A stretch of DNA of 64,000 nt from Mycolicibacterium phocaicum (GTDB lineage: Bacteria; Actinomycetota; Actinomycetes; Mycobacteriales; Mycobacteriaceae), in the NCBI RefSeq assembly GCF_010731115.1, contig NZ_AP022616.1:4774001-4838000 (forward strand), in the 5' to 3' direction. Shown piece by piece: positions 20,328 to 28,792 of the stretch (the first letter of the stretch is position 1; each line of letters begins with the position of its first letter). The position numbers were made by a program, and so were the translations under genes. The notes beneath the pieces were generated by a model. The model had not been told where the DNA came from. It did no database searches and saw only the letters and a program-made list of their open reading frames with translations.

Positions 20328-21659
20328 GTGTTCACCGAACATTCACCCTTTCTTAAGGAGGGTGTACCGCCCCGGACGAAGGTCGCGATCGGCATAGCGC
20401 TGGTCGCGACATTCATGTGCGCACTGCAGATCACAGCGATGCTGTGTGGATTCCGGGGTCCGATCGAGCGCCTGATCAGCGATTACGTCGGGACTCCGGC
20501 AGGGTTCACGGTGCCGTGGGCGGCGTTGGTGGTGGCTCTGGTCGCAGTGCCGCGGCAGTACCGGTTGCCGGCGGCGGGCGTGGCGTTGGGCCTCGATGTG
20601 GCATTTGTCGGTGGCCGCGAGTTTCTCGGTCTGCCCTCGGCGATGGGCAGCGGCGCGCTGGTTGTGCTGACCGGCCTGGGGGTGTTTGCCCTGCTGCGGT
20701 GGACCGGCCCGCAGCGTGACACCGCGCTGAAGGGTGTCGCCACCGGCCTGCTGCTGGTCCTCGCGACCAAGGCCGGTGACGCGTGGCTGACGATCACGTC
20801 TCTGACGCGTCCTGCTGTTCTCGATGAGTTCGCGGCGCGGGCCGACGTTGCGCTCGGGCAGCCGTCCTGGGTGCTGGGGCAGCTGGTGCAGCACCACTCG
20901 GTCCTCTACATCGTGCTGCACTGGGTGTACCTCGAACTGTCCGCCGCCGCGACTGTGGTGGCCATCTATCAGCTGCGCAACGTCACCACTGGTGGACGGT
21001 GGCCGCAGCACTTCGTCGTGCGGACCTTTCTGGTGCTGGGTCTGATCGGGCCGCTGATCTATCTTATGTTCCCGTTGGTCGGCCCGACCTATGCGTTCGG
21101 TTCGGCAGGTGGCGGCTTTCAGGTCGGGGACTTCTGGCCGGCGCTGCTGCCGCCGGTTGACGGGTCTGCGGTTCCCATCGCGTTCGACACGTCGACCCCG
21201 CGCAACTGCATGCCGTCGCTGCATACGGCGTGGGCGCTGGCCGTGTTCATCCATTCGCGGTCCGGTCCGCGGTGGCTGCGCATCGGCGGCACCTGCTGGC
21301 TCGTGGGCACCCTCGCCGCGACGCTGGGCTTCGGCTTCCACTACGGCGTAGACCTCGTCGTCGGTGCGGCGTTGTGCCTGACGGTGGAATCGGCGCTGCG
21401 GGAACCGGTTCGGCCGGCACCCCATGCCCGGCTGCGACTGATTGCCGGTGGCGTGGCCATCATCGTCGGCCTGATGCTGTGCGTTCGTTATCTGTCGGAA
21501 TGGATGGCGCACTATCCGGTCATGTTCGGGCTGCTCATCATCGGGGCGCTCGCGACGCTGACGTACGGCTTCTACGGCACGTTCTTCTCACGTCCGGGCA
21601 CCCCTGCGCCGGCGATTGAGCGATTGACGGGCGAAGAGTCAGAAAGTCCAGCTGCGTGA
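20328..21659 (+). CDS. PAP2-like integral membrane enzyme (inositolphosphotransferase-like)
   Basis: The product is 443 aa with about 10-11 membrane segments. PAP2-superfamily motifs are NCMPSLHTAWALAVF (motif 2, near 297) and GFGFHYGVDLVVG (motif 3, near 342). The layout, with a late catalytic core in a long polytopic protein, resembles the Aur1/Ipt1-like PAP2_3 group rather than small phosphatases, so phosphatase or phospholipid head-group transfer is possible. TATCGT (20316-20321) ends 6 nt before the GTG, implying a leaderless mRNA. Its last 21 nt overlap the decayed gene on the other strand. Confidence 0.75.
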   Translation: MFTEHSPFLKEGVPPRTKVAIGIALVATFMCALQITAMLCGFRGPIERLISDYVGTPAGFTVPWAALVVALVAVPRQYRLPAAGVALGLDVAFVGGREFLGLPSAMGSGALVVLTGLGVFALLRWTGPQRDTALKGVATGLLLVLATKAGDAWLTITSLTRPAVLDEFAARADVALGQPSWVLGQLVQHHSVLYIVLHWVYLELSAAATVVAIYQLRNVTTGGRWPQHFVVRTFLVLGLIGPLIYLMFPLVGPTYAFGSAGGGFQVGDFWPALLPPVDGSAVPIAFDTSTPRNCMPSLHTAWALAVFIHSRSGPRWLRIGGTCWLVGTLAATLGFGFHYGVDLVVGAALCLTVESALREPVRPAPHARLRLIAGGVAIIVGLMLCVRYLSEWMAHYPVMFGLLIIGALATLTYGFYGTFFSRPGTPAPAIERLTGEESESPAA

Positions 21660-22186
21660 CGGCTGCAGGACGAAGCCGTGCTTCTTGTCGTCGATGTACG
21701 CAACGAGGTTGACGTCCGCAGCGCACGTGAAGTACGTGACTCTCGGGCGTCGTAGTTGATCTTGGTGCCGTTTGGAAGTCGCTTCTCCAACGGACCCGAC
21801 GTGCATGAGGTGTTGGATTGCCGAAACCGATAGGGCTGCGGATCCCCGTCCCGCAGCGGCACACTGTTGGGCCCGACCGACGTGCAGCTGCTGTCGGTAC
21901 TTCCCGAGTTCGTACCGGGCTATGCGAATGGTGTCGAGCAGCTCTTCGCCGTGTACCCGTTGATGCTGCAACGGATACCGTCCGCGGTGGAGAACTCCTC
22001 GGTTGACCCGGTGTGCTCCTTGACGTCGTAGTCGTGGCTGTTGACCAGAACGTAGTCATTCAGATTCGGGAAGCTGGTCAGCTCGGCGCGGGCAGTGGTC
22101 GGCGTGGGGCTGGCCGGGTGGTTGGAGCAGGCGTCACCCGCGAACGTGGCGAATCCCGCGATGATGACCGCGGAATGTACTCTCAT
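21639..22186 (-). pseudogene. Decayed small secreted Cys protein (paralogue of the upstream gene)
   Basis: The ATG at 22186 opens a signal peptide and a FPNLNDYVLVNSHDYDV stretch parallel to FPDMSRYVPVNAADYEV of the intact gene just upstream. An in-frame TAG at 21920-21922 stops it after 87 residues, but homology continues in frame (VGPNSVPLRDGDPQ, LEKRLPNGTKINYD). A 2-bp insertion in the CTCTC at 21740-21744 then shifts the frame; removing it restores VTYFTCAADVNL and the typical ending GFVLQPSRSWTF with a stop at 21639. Two independent lesions make a sequencing error unlikely. Confidence 0.8.
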
Positions 22187-22191
22187 CGTGA

Positions 22192-22686
22192 TCAGACCCG
22201 CGGAAGCCAGGCAGATCCGTTGGGAGACAAGACGAAACCCCGCCCCTGGGAGTCCTTGCATGCAGTCGTGCGCTTGTCGTCAACGCCGCAGATCACTCCA
22301 TTGACGGTAAGCGTGTGGAACGGCGGGAGTGTCTTGAGGCTGCTTCTCTGCGGGATGCCAGAGCCGATTGCGGCCAATCCATAGTCTGTCCCGATCGAAT
22401 TGACGCCAACTGTGGCCGGCGGAACCGACGGAAAGTTGTTGCCCGTGCAGATCGCTGCAGGCGGAGTCATGTAATCGCAGGTGATGCCGTCAGGAGTCAG
22501 GAAAACAACTTGTGTGGCGTGGATGCCTGGCGTGGATGCGTCGACTTCGTAGTCGGCGGCGTTAACCGGTACGTAGCGGCTCATGTCGGGAAACGGCGGC
22601 GGATCCGCCCAAGCGCTGGGGTGGGCGGCGCTGCTGAGCAGGGTCATCACCGCGACGATGAAAGATGCTCTGGGGAGTGCTCTCAT
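22192..22686 (-). CDS. Small secreted protein with four cysteines
   Basis: The product is 164 aa. The ATG at 22686 follows GGAAGG; the frame is open upstream but without coding signal. The signal peptide ends in HPSAWA before DPPPFPD. The mature protein has Cys pairs in DGITCDYM/AICTGN and VICGVDDKRTTACKD and ends GFVLSPNGSAWLPRV, a mycobacterial secreted family I recognise but cannot name a function for. It sits 53 nt downstream of the DUF4185 gene on the same strand and 5 nt before its own decayed paralogue. A protective or inhibitory role for the neighbouring hydrolase is conceivable but only an inference from position. Confidence 0.75.
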   Translation of the reverse strand: MRALPRASFIVAVMTLLSSAAHPSAWADPPPFPDMSRYVPVNAADYEVDASTPGIHATQVVFLTPDGITCDYMTPPAAICTGNNFPSVPPATVGVNSIGTDYGLAAIGSGIPQRSSLKTLPPFHTLTVNGVICGVDDKRTTACKDSQGRGFVLSPNGSAWLPRV

Positions 22687-22739
22687 GTCAGATCCTTCCA
22701 GAATCAGCTGAACGGTAATCGCGTCGCGCCCGATCCGCG

Positions 22740-24335
22740 TTACCTGGACGCATTGACCTGTACCTGCTGAGTGTCGTATGGCGCGCCGAGCGGTTGGCCG
22801 TCGGGGCCATTTTGAGTATTCCATTGGCTGACAAGGATATTCAGGTCGTCGAGCGATGATCCCGGCATGATGTAGCCGCCGTACGGCTGGAAGACGTAGC
22901 CAGGCGCCGCTGGCGAGTTCTGTTGGGCCGCAATGATCGGCGGCGGTGCGAAGATCTTGGTCGGGTCATCGGCCACGCGAACTTCGACCTGATTGACACC
23001 TGGAGTGCTGTTGAACCCTGACAACACGGGGTGGCCATCGATCTCGCGGAAGCTCAATTCGCCGAAGTTCTGTCCACGACTCAATACGGCGGGTACGTCG
23101 CGGGGCTGCCCCCAGTCGTTGCCGGTCCACGGCTGCCATGCACTGCGATCCGCGGCGTGCGCCGGATCGACTCGGTACATAGTGACGCCCTGGCTGCGGT
23201 CGAACGAGTCTCCCGCTATGTACACCATTCCGTCTTTGCCCTGGTAGCCGCTCACCTGTGTAGGCGGGTTTCCGGGCAGGCCGGGATAGGAGGGACGCCA
23301 CGAGCCGGGCACGGGTTGCCAACCTTTGGACGGATCGTTTGAGACCTCGACGAGCCATGAGCCAGCTGTCGGCTTCAGGCCGGAGGTTCCGCTGACCATC
23401 ATGTAGGTCTTGCCGTTGGCCTGAAATGAGCCGGCTGGCAGGGGATTGGTGTTCGGGTCGATCGCCAGTGCTTCCGGTGGGGGTGGGAACAGGACACCTG
23501 GGGTCCCGGGGCCGCCCGGGCTGTTGAGCGGCTGGCCGAAGATGGGCCTGCCGTCCTTGTCCCAGCCGACGATCGGCACGGCGACCGAGCGGTAGTGCTC
23601 GTTGTCTGGCCCGCCGACCTTGTCGCCCTTGAAGGAGTCGCCGAAGACGGCTACCAGCCGACCGTCTGGAAGCTCGACAATCTCGCCGAGATCAGCGGCC
23701 CCGATGCCCGGAATACCCGGCTGAGCGCCGGTGCCGGCGATGGGCCCGAGGTTCTTGACTCCGCCCGGCGGCACCGAACCGTCGGCCCCGGGACCACCGC
23801 CCCCGGGGCCGAGTTTGAATCCGTTCAATTGCGTGCCGATCAGCTTCAGTGCCGCGGCTACCTGAGCATCGATGCTGGCCAATTTCATCGCCAGACCACG
23901 GATCGCTGCCTGGTATGCGTGCCGCGCGAGCTCGCGCACGAGCAGCATCGGGGCCACAAGAATTTTCGGCAGTCGATCGGTGACCGTTAGATCCTCGCTG
24001 ACGGAGAACATCTCGTCCTCGGCGTCGTCAATCGCCTTGATCGCGTCGCGTTTTGCGTTGCCGATCGTCTGGGCGCCCCGGGTGGCCGTCGTTTGAGCGT
24101 GCTCGATCCGTTCCAGAACCGAATGGACCTTGGCTACATCAGCCTGCATACGTGCCTTGGCCTGTCTACCCGCGGTGCCGCTCCAGTCGGCGTTCTCGAG
24201 TCCGTGCTGGGCTTTGTCGTAGGCGTCCTTCAGTTTCGTGGCGCGTTGGCCCCAGTCCTTTGCCGCAGCGTCCAGCAACTCGGTGTTCCAAGACTGGACC
24301 TGTGACTTCGTCGGCATCGAGATCGGTGCGGTCAA
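22740..24335 (-). CDS. Type VII secretion-associated protein with C-terminal DUF4185 (GH183-type endo-D-arabinanase) domain
   Basis: The product is 531 aa. Residues 1-165 are helical, with a WxG turn (DWSGTAG, Trp51) between two long helices, like the N-terminal trafficking domains of large ESX substrates; no signal peptide is present. A Gly/Pro linker (about 176-205) leads to a DUF4185 domain with ELPDGRLVAVFGDSFKGD near 214 and a second YIAGDSF motif near 365. DUF4185 members were reported as endo-D-arabinofuranases (family GH183) acting on mycobacterial arabinan. Catalytic residues are not asserted here. The EspC-like gene is 5 nt upstream. This suggests an exported arabinan-cleaving enzyme, for self-remodelling or as an effector. 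Confidence 0.75.
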   Translation of the reverse strand: MTAPISMPTKSQVQSWNTELLDAAAKDWGQRATKLKDAYDKAQHGLENADWSGTAGRQAKARMQADVAKVHSVLERIEHAQTTATRGAQTIGNAKRDAIKAIDDAEDEMFSVSEDLTVTDRLPKILVAPMLLVRELARHAYQAAIRGLAMKLASIDAQVAAALKLIGTQLNGFKLGPGGGGPGADGSVPPGGVKNLGPIAGTGAQPGIPGIGAADLGEIVELPDGRLVAVFGDSFKGDKVGGPDNEHYRSVAVPIVGWDKDGRPIFGQPLNSPGGPGTPGVLFPPPPEALAIDPNTNPLPAGSFQANGKTYMMVSGTSGLKPTAGSWLVEVSNDPSKGWQPVPGSWRPSYPGLPGNPPTQVSGYQGKDGMVYIAGDSFDRSQGVTMYRVDPAHAADRSAWQPWTGNDWGQPRDVPAVLSRGQNFGELSFREIDGHPVLSGFNSTPGVNQVEVRVADDPTKIFAPPPIIAAQQNSPAAPGYVFQPYGGYIMPGSSLDDLNILVSQWNTQNGPDGQPLGAPYDTQQVQVNASR

Positions 24336-24340
24336 GACTC

Positions 24341-24634
24341 CTACCGACCCGGCATCGCCCGCGATATGCCTGCGCCGCCCGCGGCGTCAGCGGCTTCGTA
24401 TTCTGTGGCGGCCTTGGTCAGGTTGCCACCGAATTCGGTCAGGGCCGTCGCACATTCACCATCGACATGATCAATCCCGGCGGACACAGCACCCACGGCC
24501 GCGGCGCTTGGTTGCCACGATGGGCCAGCCGTGACTGGCGAGGGCGCTGCCTTCAACCCGCCGGCGATCTCGTTGAATTCTCCGGCGAGTGACCGCAGAC
24601 GGGCAGGATCGACCTTCAGGTTCGAGAGAGCCAC
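24341..24634 (-). CDS. EspC-like / WXG100-type small ESX partner protein
   Basis: This 97-aa helical-hairpin protein begins LKVDPARLRSLAGEFNEIAG, has the turn GPSWQPSA near residues 38-45, and ends its second helix in ATEYEAADAAG, which contains the type VII export motif YxxxD (Tyr80 to Asp84 by count). The length and pattern fit the EspC family (T7SS_ESX_EspC). It starts with GTG 6 nt after TAGGCT (24641-24646, this strand), a leaderless promoter, and is followed after 5 nt by the DUF4185 gene. The two are probably co-secreted or one chaperones the other. Confidence 0.8.
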   Translation of the reverse strand: MALSNLKVDPARLRSLAGEFNEIAGGLKAAPSPVTAGPSWQPSAAAVGAVSAGIDHVDGECATALTEFGGNLTKAATEYEAADAAGGAGISRAMPGR

Positions 24635-24672
24635 GCATCAAGCCTATGCCCGCGCTGGCGCGCTGCCTGTCA

Positions 24673-26091
24673 CTAATTCGCCCGCTTCACGACGTACGGC
24701 GTCACGGTGCTGCGGTGTTCGTCGAGGTCGAGTTCCCGGCCCAGCGCGGGGAACGCGCGTTGCGGACAGTTGTCGCGCTCGCACACCCGGCAGCCCGAGC
24801 CGATGGGCGTCGCGGCGCCGCCGGACAGGTCAAGCCCTTCGGAGTAGACCAGCCGATTGGCATGGCGCAGTTCGCAACCCAGCCCGATGGCGAACGTCTT
24901 GCCCGGCTGGCCGTACCGCGCGGCGCGTCGTTCCACGGTGCGCGCCACCCACATGTAGTTGCGGCCGTCGGGCATCTGGGCGATCTGCACCAGCATCTTG
25001 CCGGGGTTCGCGAACGTCTCGTAGACGTTCCAGAGGGGACAGGTGCCGCCTGACGACGAGAAGTGAAAACCGGTGGCGGACTGGCGTTTCGACATGTTGC
25101 CGGCCCGGTCGACGCGCACGAATGACAGCGGCACGCCGCGAATCGACGGCCGCTGCAGCGTCGAAAGCCGGTGTGCGATGGTCTCGTAACTCACCGAGTG
25201 GTACGCCGACAGCCGCTCGACGTCATACCGGAATTCCTCGGCGACAGCGTGGAATTGGCCATAGGGCAGCACCGCGGCGGCGGCGAAGTAGTTGGCCAGC
25301 CCCATGCGCGCCAGCTTCACCGACTCGTCGCTGGTGAAATTGCCTTCGGCCACCAGGCTTTCCAACAGGTCGCCGAATTCCAGGTACGCGAGCTCGGCGG
25401 CCAGTTTGAACACGTACTGTCCCGACGAGAGGTGGCCGCCGATCTCCAGCGTCCGGGTCTCGGGGTCGAACCGGTGCAACACGTTGTCGCCGAGTTCGAG
25501 CCGCTGCACGATCCGCACGTGGTGCACGCGGCTGAGCCGCTCGGCCAGCTCCCGGGACAGCTCGGACCGCCGCATGTGCATGCGGAGGATGAATTCCTCG
25601 GCGGCGGTGTCGAGTTCGTGAAGGTAGTTCTGGCGCGTGTAGAAGTAGTCGCGCACCTCTTCGTGCGGCATGGTGATGGCCCCGCTGCCACTGCCGTCGG
25701 AGAACCGGTCCTCGGTGGCGGCGGCGAGCTGCGCCGTGGACAAGCGGTAGCGGCGGTGCAGGTCGACCATCGCACGGGCCATGGTCGGGTGGGTGCTCAC
25801 CAGGTCGGCGATCTCCGGGATGTCGACGTCGACGCCGAGGTCGCGATCCATCAGCGCTTCGCGCAATTCGGCGACCAGGCGGGTGTCGTCCTGCGAGGCG
25901 AAGAACGTCGCGTCGACTCCGAACACCTCGGTAATGCGGAGCAGGACGGCGACACTCAGCGGCCGGACGTCGTGCTCGATCTGGTTCAGGTAGCTGGGGG
26001 AGATGTCGAGCATCTGCGCCAGCGCGGCCTGGCTGAAGCCGCGTTCGCCGCGGAGCTGACGCACCCGTGAGCCAACGAAAGTCTTCGCCAT
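24673..26091 (-). CDS. ramB: RamB, XRE-family regulator of glyoxylate and acetate metabolism
   Basis: The product is 472 aa. An N-terminal HTH (residues about 7-62, RGFSQAALAQMLDISPSYLNQIE) is followed by an IrrE/ImmA-like middle and the short-chain acyl-CoA regulator domain with four C-terminal Cys (GCELRH, SGCRVCERDNCPQR). RamB represses icl1 and itself in mycobacteria. Here it is divergent from the acyl-ACP thioesterase, which precedes icl1, the same order as Rv0465c-Rv0466-Rv0467. TAGGCT lies 7 nt before the ATG. The Cys cluster could hold a metal or Fe-S centre, which is an inference. Confidence 0.93.
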   Translation of the reverse strand: MAKTFVGSRVRQLRGERGFSQAALAQMLDISPSYLNQIEHDVRPLSVAVLLRITEVFGVDATFFASQDDTRLVAELREALMDRDLGVDVDIPEIADLVSTHPTMARAMVDLHRRYRLSTAQLAAATEDRFSDGSGSGAITMPHEEVRDYFYTRQNYLHELDTAAEEFILRMHMRRSELSRELAERLSRVHHVRIVQRLELGDNVLHRFDPETRTLEIGGHLSSGQYVFKLAAELAYLEFGDLLESLVAEGNFTSDESVKLARMGLANYFAAAAVLPYGQFHAVAEEFRYDVERLSAYHSVSYETIAHRLSTLQRPSIRGVPLSFVRVDRAGNMSKRQSATGFHFSSSGGTCPLWNVYETFANPGKMLVQIAQMPDGRNYMWVARTVERRAARYGQPGKTFAIGLGCELRHANRLVYSEGLDLSGGAATPIGSGCRVCERDNCPQRAFPALGRELDLDEHRSTVTPYVVKRAN

Positions 26092-26216
26092 GAACGCCAG
26101 CCTAACAATGGTGTGAATACCACCTTCGCATAATTGGCAAAATGGCGCTGTGGCAGTATCGGGCCCGCGGGTGAGTTGGGCGATCCAGCCGCGGGGACCC
26201 GTCTGGAAGGGACGTC

Positions 26217-27083
26217 ATGAGCACTGCCGAAATCGCTGAAAAGACCGGCGAAAAGGCCAGCGAAAAGGCCGGGGTCGCAGTCGTGACGGGCCTGGCCAAA
26301 ATCCTGATGCCGGTCCCCGAAGGCCATCCCGATGTCTACGACACCAGCTGGCCGGTGCGGATGGCCGACGTCGATCGAGACGGCCGGCTCCGGTTTGACG
26401 GCGCCTGCAGGCACATTCAGGACATCGGCCAGGACCAGCTGCGCCAGATGGGCTACGAAGACGTCCACCCCGCCTGGGTTGTCCGGCGCACCATGGTGGA
26501 TCTGATCAGTCCGTTCGAGCGCGGCGACATCCTGCGGCTGCGCCGCTGGTGTTCGGGCACGTCCAACCGGTGGTGCGAGATGCGCGTGCGGATCGACGGC
26601 CGCAAGGGCGGCCTGATGGAGTCCGAGGCGTTCTGGATCAACATCAACCTCGACACCCAGGGGCCGGCCCGTATCTCGGACGACTTCGTCGCCGGTCTGA
26701 AGCGGACCGCGACGACCGACCGGCTGCGCTGGAAGGGCTACCTCAAGGCCGGCGGCCGCGACGACGCCCTCCGGATCGTGGACTACCCGGTCCGCGTCAG
26801 CGACATCGACCTGTTCGACCACATGAACAACTCCGTGTACTGGTCGGTGGTCGAGGACTACCTGCAGACCTATCGCCCGGAGCTGCTGGAAGCGCCGCTG
26901 CGGGTCACCATCGAGCACGACGCCGCGGTGGCCCTGGGAGAGCGGCTGGAGATCATCACGCACGAGTACCCCGCCGGATCGACCGAAAAATTCGGTCCTG
27001 AGCTATGTGACCGCAGTGTTACAACGCTCACATATGTGGTCGGTGACGAGGTCAAAGCGGTCGCCTGCCTGTTCGCGCTCTGA
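26217..27083 (+). CDS. Acyl-ACP thioesterase (FAT-like, double hotdog; Rv0466-like)
   Basis: The product is 288 aa, two tandem hotdog domains. The first opens YDTSWPVRMADVDRDGRLRF (near 42); the second contains YPVRVSDIDLFDHMNNSVYW (near 190), where Asp, Asn and nearby residues form the thioesterase site in plant-type FatA/B. It would release fatty acids from acyl carrier protein. The N-terminus (EKTGEKASEKAG) is a low-complexity charged leader. The ATG follows GGAAGGGACGTC. It sits between ramB and icl1. Confidence 0.82.
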   Translation: MSTAEIAEKTGEKASEKAGVAVVTGLAKILMPVPEGHPDVYDTSWPVRMADVDRDGRLRFDGACRHIQDIGQDQLRQMGYEDVHPAWVVRRTMVDLISPFERGDILRLRRWCSGTSNRWCEMRVRIDGRKGGLMESEAFWININLDTQGPARISDDFVAGLKRTATTDRLRWKGYLKAGGRDDALRIVDYPVRVSDIDLFDHMNNSVYWSVVEDYLQTYRPELLEAPLRVTIEHDAAVALGERLEIITHEYPAGSTEKFGPELCDRSVTTLTYVVGDEVKAVACLFAL

Positions 27084-27166
27084 GTGCGCCGATTTAACAG
27101 TACGAGCGTACTGACCAGCGCATTTCGGTTACCGTTCGGTAGCTTCTGAACCGGTCAAGCCCGTCA

Positions 27167-27214
27167 GCAACTTCGCAATCTTCGCAACTTCGCTACATGT
27201 GTTGGCGAAAGTTG
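27167..27214. promoter_or_regulatory. Cluster of RamB-like AACTTCGC sites upstream of icl1
   Basis: GCAACTTCGC occurs at 27167-27176 and again at 27184-27193, 17 bp apart, and an inverted relative GCGAAAGTTG is at 27205-27214. The core resembles the AACTTTGCAA motif bound by RamB. The rest of the 265-bp leader holds a second AT-rich segment (GTTAACA twice near 27261 and 27292) that may be part of the icl1 promoter. Confidence 0.6.
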
Positions 27215-27348
27215 GCACTTGTAACCGCTGGACCTGCGGGTATGTGCTGTGTCATCGTCGTTAACAGCACACAAGCGAAGTCGCCAAAGCGTTAACAATC
27301 AACTTGAATCTTGGCGCCCACGGCGACGCGGCCTCACGAAGGAGCACA

Positions 27349-28641
27349 ATGTCCAACGTCGGAAAGCCACGTACCGCCGCTGAGATTCAGCAGGACTGGG
27401 ACACCAACCCCCGCTGGAAGGGCATCACCCGCGACTACACCGCCGCGCAGGTTGAGGAACTCCAGGGCAGCGTCGTCGAGGAGCACACCCTCGCTCGCCG
27501 TGGCGCCGAGATCCTGTGGGAAGGCGTCACCAAGGGCGACGACTCCTACATCAACGCGCTGGGCGCGCTGACCGGCAACATGGCCGTCCAGCAGGTGCGC
27601 GCCGGCCTGAAGGCCATCTACCTCTCGGGTTGGCAGGTCGCCGGTGACGCGAACCTCTCAGGCCACACCTACCCGGACCAGAGCCTCTACCCGGCCAACT
27701 CGGTGCCGGCCGTCGTCCGCCGCATCAACAACGCCCTGCTGCGCGCCGACGAGATCGCCCGCGTCGAGGGTGACAAGAGCGTCGACAACTGGCTCGTCCC
27801 GATCGTCGCCGACGGTGAGGCCGGCTTCGGTGGCGCCCTGAACGTCTACGAGCTGCAGAAGGCCATGATCGCCGCGGGTGCCGCCGGTACCCACTGGGAG
27901 GACCAGCTGGCCTCGGAGAAGAAGTGCGGCCACCTCGGTGGCAAGGTGCTGATCCCGACCCAGCAGCACATCCGCACCCTGACCTCCGCTCGCCTGGCCG
28001 CCGATGTCGCCAACACCCCCACCGTCGTCATCGCGCGTACCGACGCCGAGGCCGCCACCCTGATCACCTCGGACGTGGACGACCGCGACAAGCCGTTCGT
28101 CACCGGTGAGCGCACCTCCGAGGGCTTCTACAACATCCAGAAGGGCATCGAGCCCTGCATCGCGCGTGCCAAGGCCTACGCCCCGTACGCCGACATGATC
28201 TGGATGGAGACCGGCGTGCCGGACCTCGAGGTCGCCCGCAAGTTCGCCGAGGCCGTGAAGGCCGAGTTCCCGGACCAGCTGCTGTCCTACAACTGCAGCC
28301 CGTCCTTCAACTGGAAGCAGGCTCTGGACGACTCGACCATCGCCAAGTTCCAGAAGGAACTGGGTGCCATGGGCTTCACGTTCCAGTTCATCACCCTGGC
28401 CGGCTTCCACGCCCTCAACTACTCGATGTTCGACCTGGCCTACGGCTACGCCCGCGAGGGCATGACGGCCTACGTCGACCTGCAGGAGCGCGAGTTCGCC
28501 GCTGAGGCTCGTGGCTACACCGCCACCAAGCACCAGCGTGAGGTCGGCGCCGGCTACTTCGACAAGATCGCCACCACCGTGGACCCGAACACCTCGACCG
28601 CAGCTCTGAAGGGCTCGACCGAAGAGGGACAGTTCCACTAG
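27349..28641 (+). CDS. aceA: Isocitrate lyase 1
   Basis: This enzyme cleaves isocitrate to succinate and glyoxylate in the glyoxylate shunt and also acts as methylisocitrate lyase in mycobacteria. The product is 430 aa, close to the 428 aa of M. tuberculosis Icl1. The signature KKCGHLGGK is at residues 191-199 with catalytic Cys193. The ATG at 27349 follows GAAGGAG by 4 nt, so the open frame upstream is leader. RamB-like sites lie about 135-180 bp upstream. A palindrome and a strong terminator follow, yet fadB2 is next on the same strand. Confidence 0.97.
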   Translation: MSNVGKPRTAAEIQQDWDTNPRWKGITRDYTAAQVEELQGSVVEEHTLARRGAEILWEGVTKGDDSYINALGALTGNMAVQQVRAGLKAIYLSGWQVAGDANLSGHTYPDQSLYPANSVPAVVRRINNALLRADEIARVEGDKSVDNWLVPIVADGEAGFGGALNVYELQKAMIAAGAAGTHWEDQLASEKKCGHLGGKVLIPTQQHIRTLTSARLAADVANTPTVVIARTDAEAATLITSDVDDRDKPFVTGERTSEGFYNIQKGIEPCIARAKAYAPYADMIWMETGVPDLEVARKFAEAVKAEFPDQLLSYNCSPSFNWKQALDDSTIAKFQKELGAMGFTFQFITLAGFHALNYSMFDLAYGYAREGMTAYVDLQEREFAAEARGYTATKHQREVGAGYFDKIATTVDPNTSTAALKGSTEEGQFH

Positions 28642-28654
28642 GCAGCCGACGAGT

Positions 28655-28701
28655 GTGAGTGCTGTGCACGTTTCGCGACGAATTCCGTACACAGCCCTCA
28701 C
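28655..28701. repeat. Imperfect palindrome after icl1
   Basis: GTGAGTGCTGTGCACG (28655-28670) pairs with CGTACACAGCCCTCAC (28686-28701) at 14 of 16 positions around a 15-nt loop. It is the first of two hairpins in the icl1-fadB2 gap. Confidence 0.7.
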
Positions 28702-28720
28702 GGTCGCGACAGCTTGATAC

Positions 28721-28757
28721 GGCAGGCCCCGCCCAGAAACTGGGCGGGGCCTGTCGC
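28721..28757 (+). terminator. Terminator between icl1 and fadB2
   Basis: CAGGCCCCGCCCA (28723-28735) and TGGGCGGGGCCTG (28741-28753) form a perfect 13-bp stem with a 5-nt GAAAC loop. No long T-tract follows, which is usual in mycobacteria. Confidence 0.85.
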
Positions 28758-28792
28758 ATATCTTCAGAAGTAATCACGAGGAGAGGACAGCG

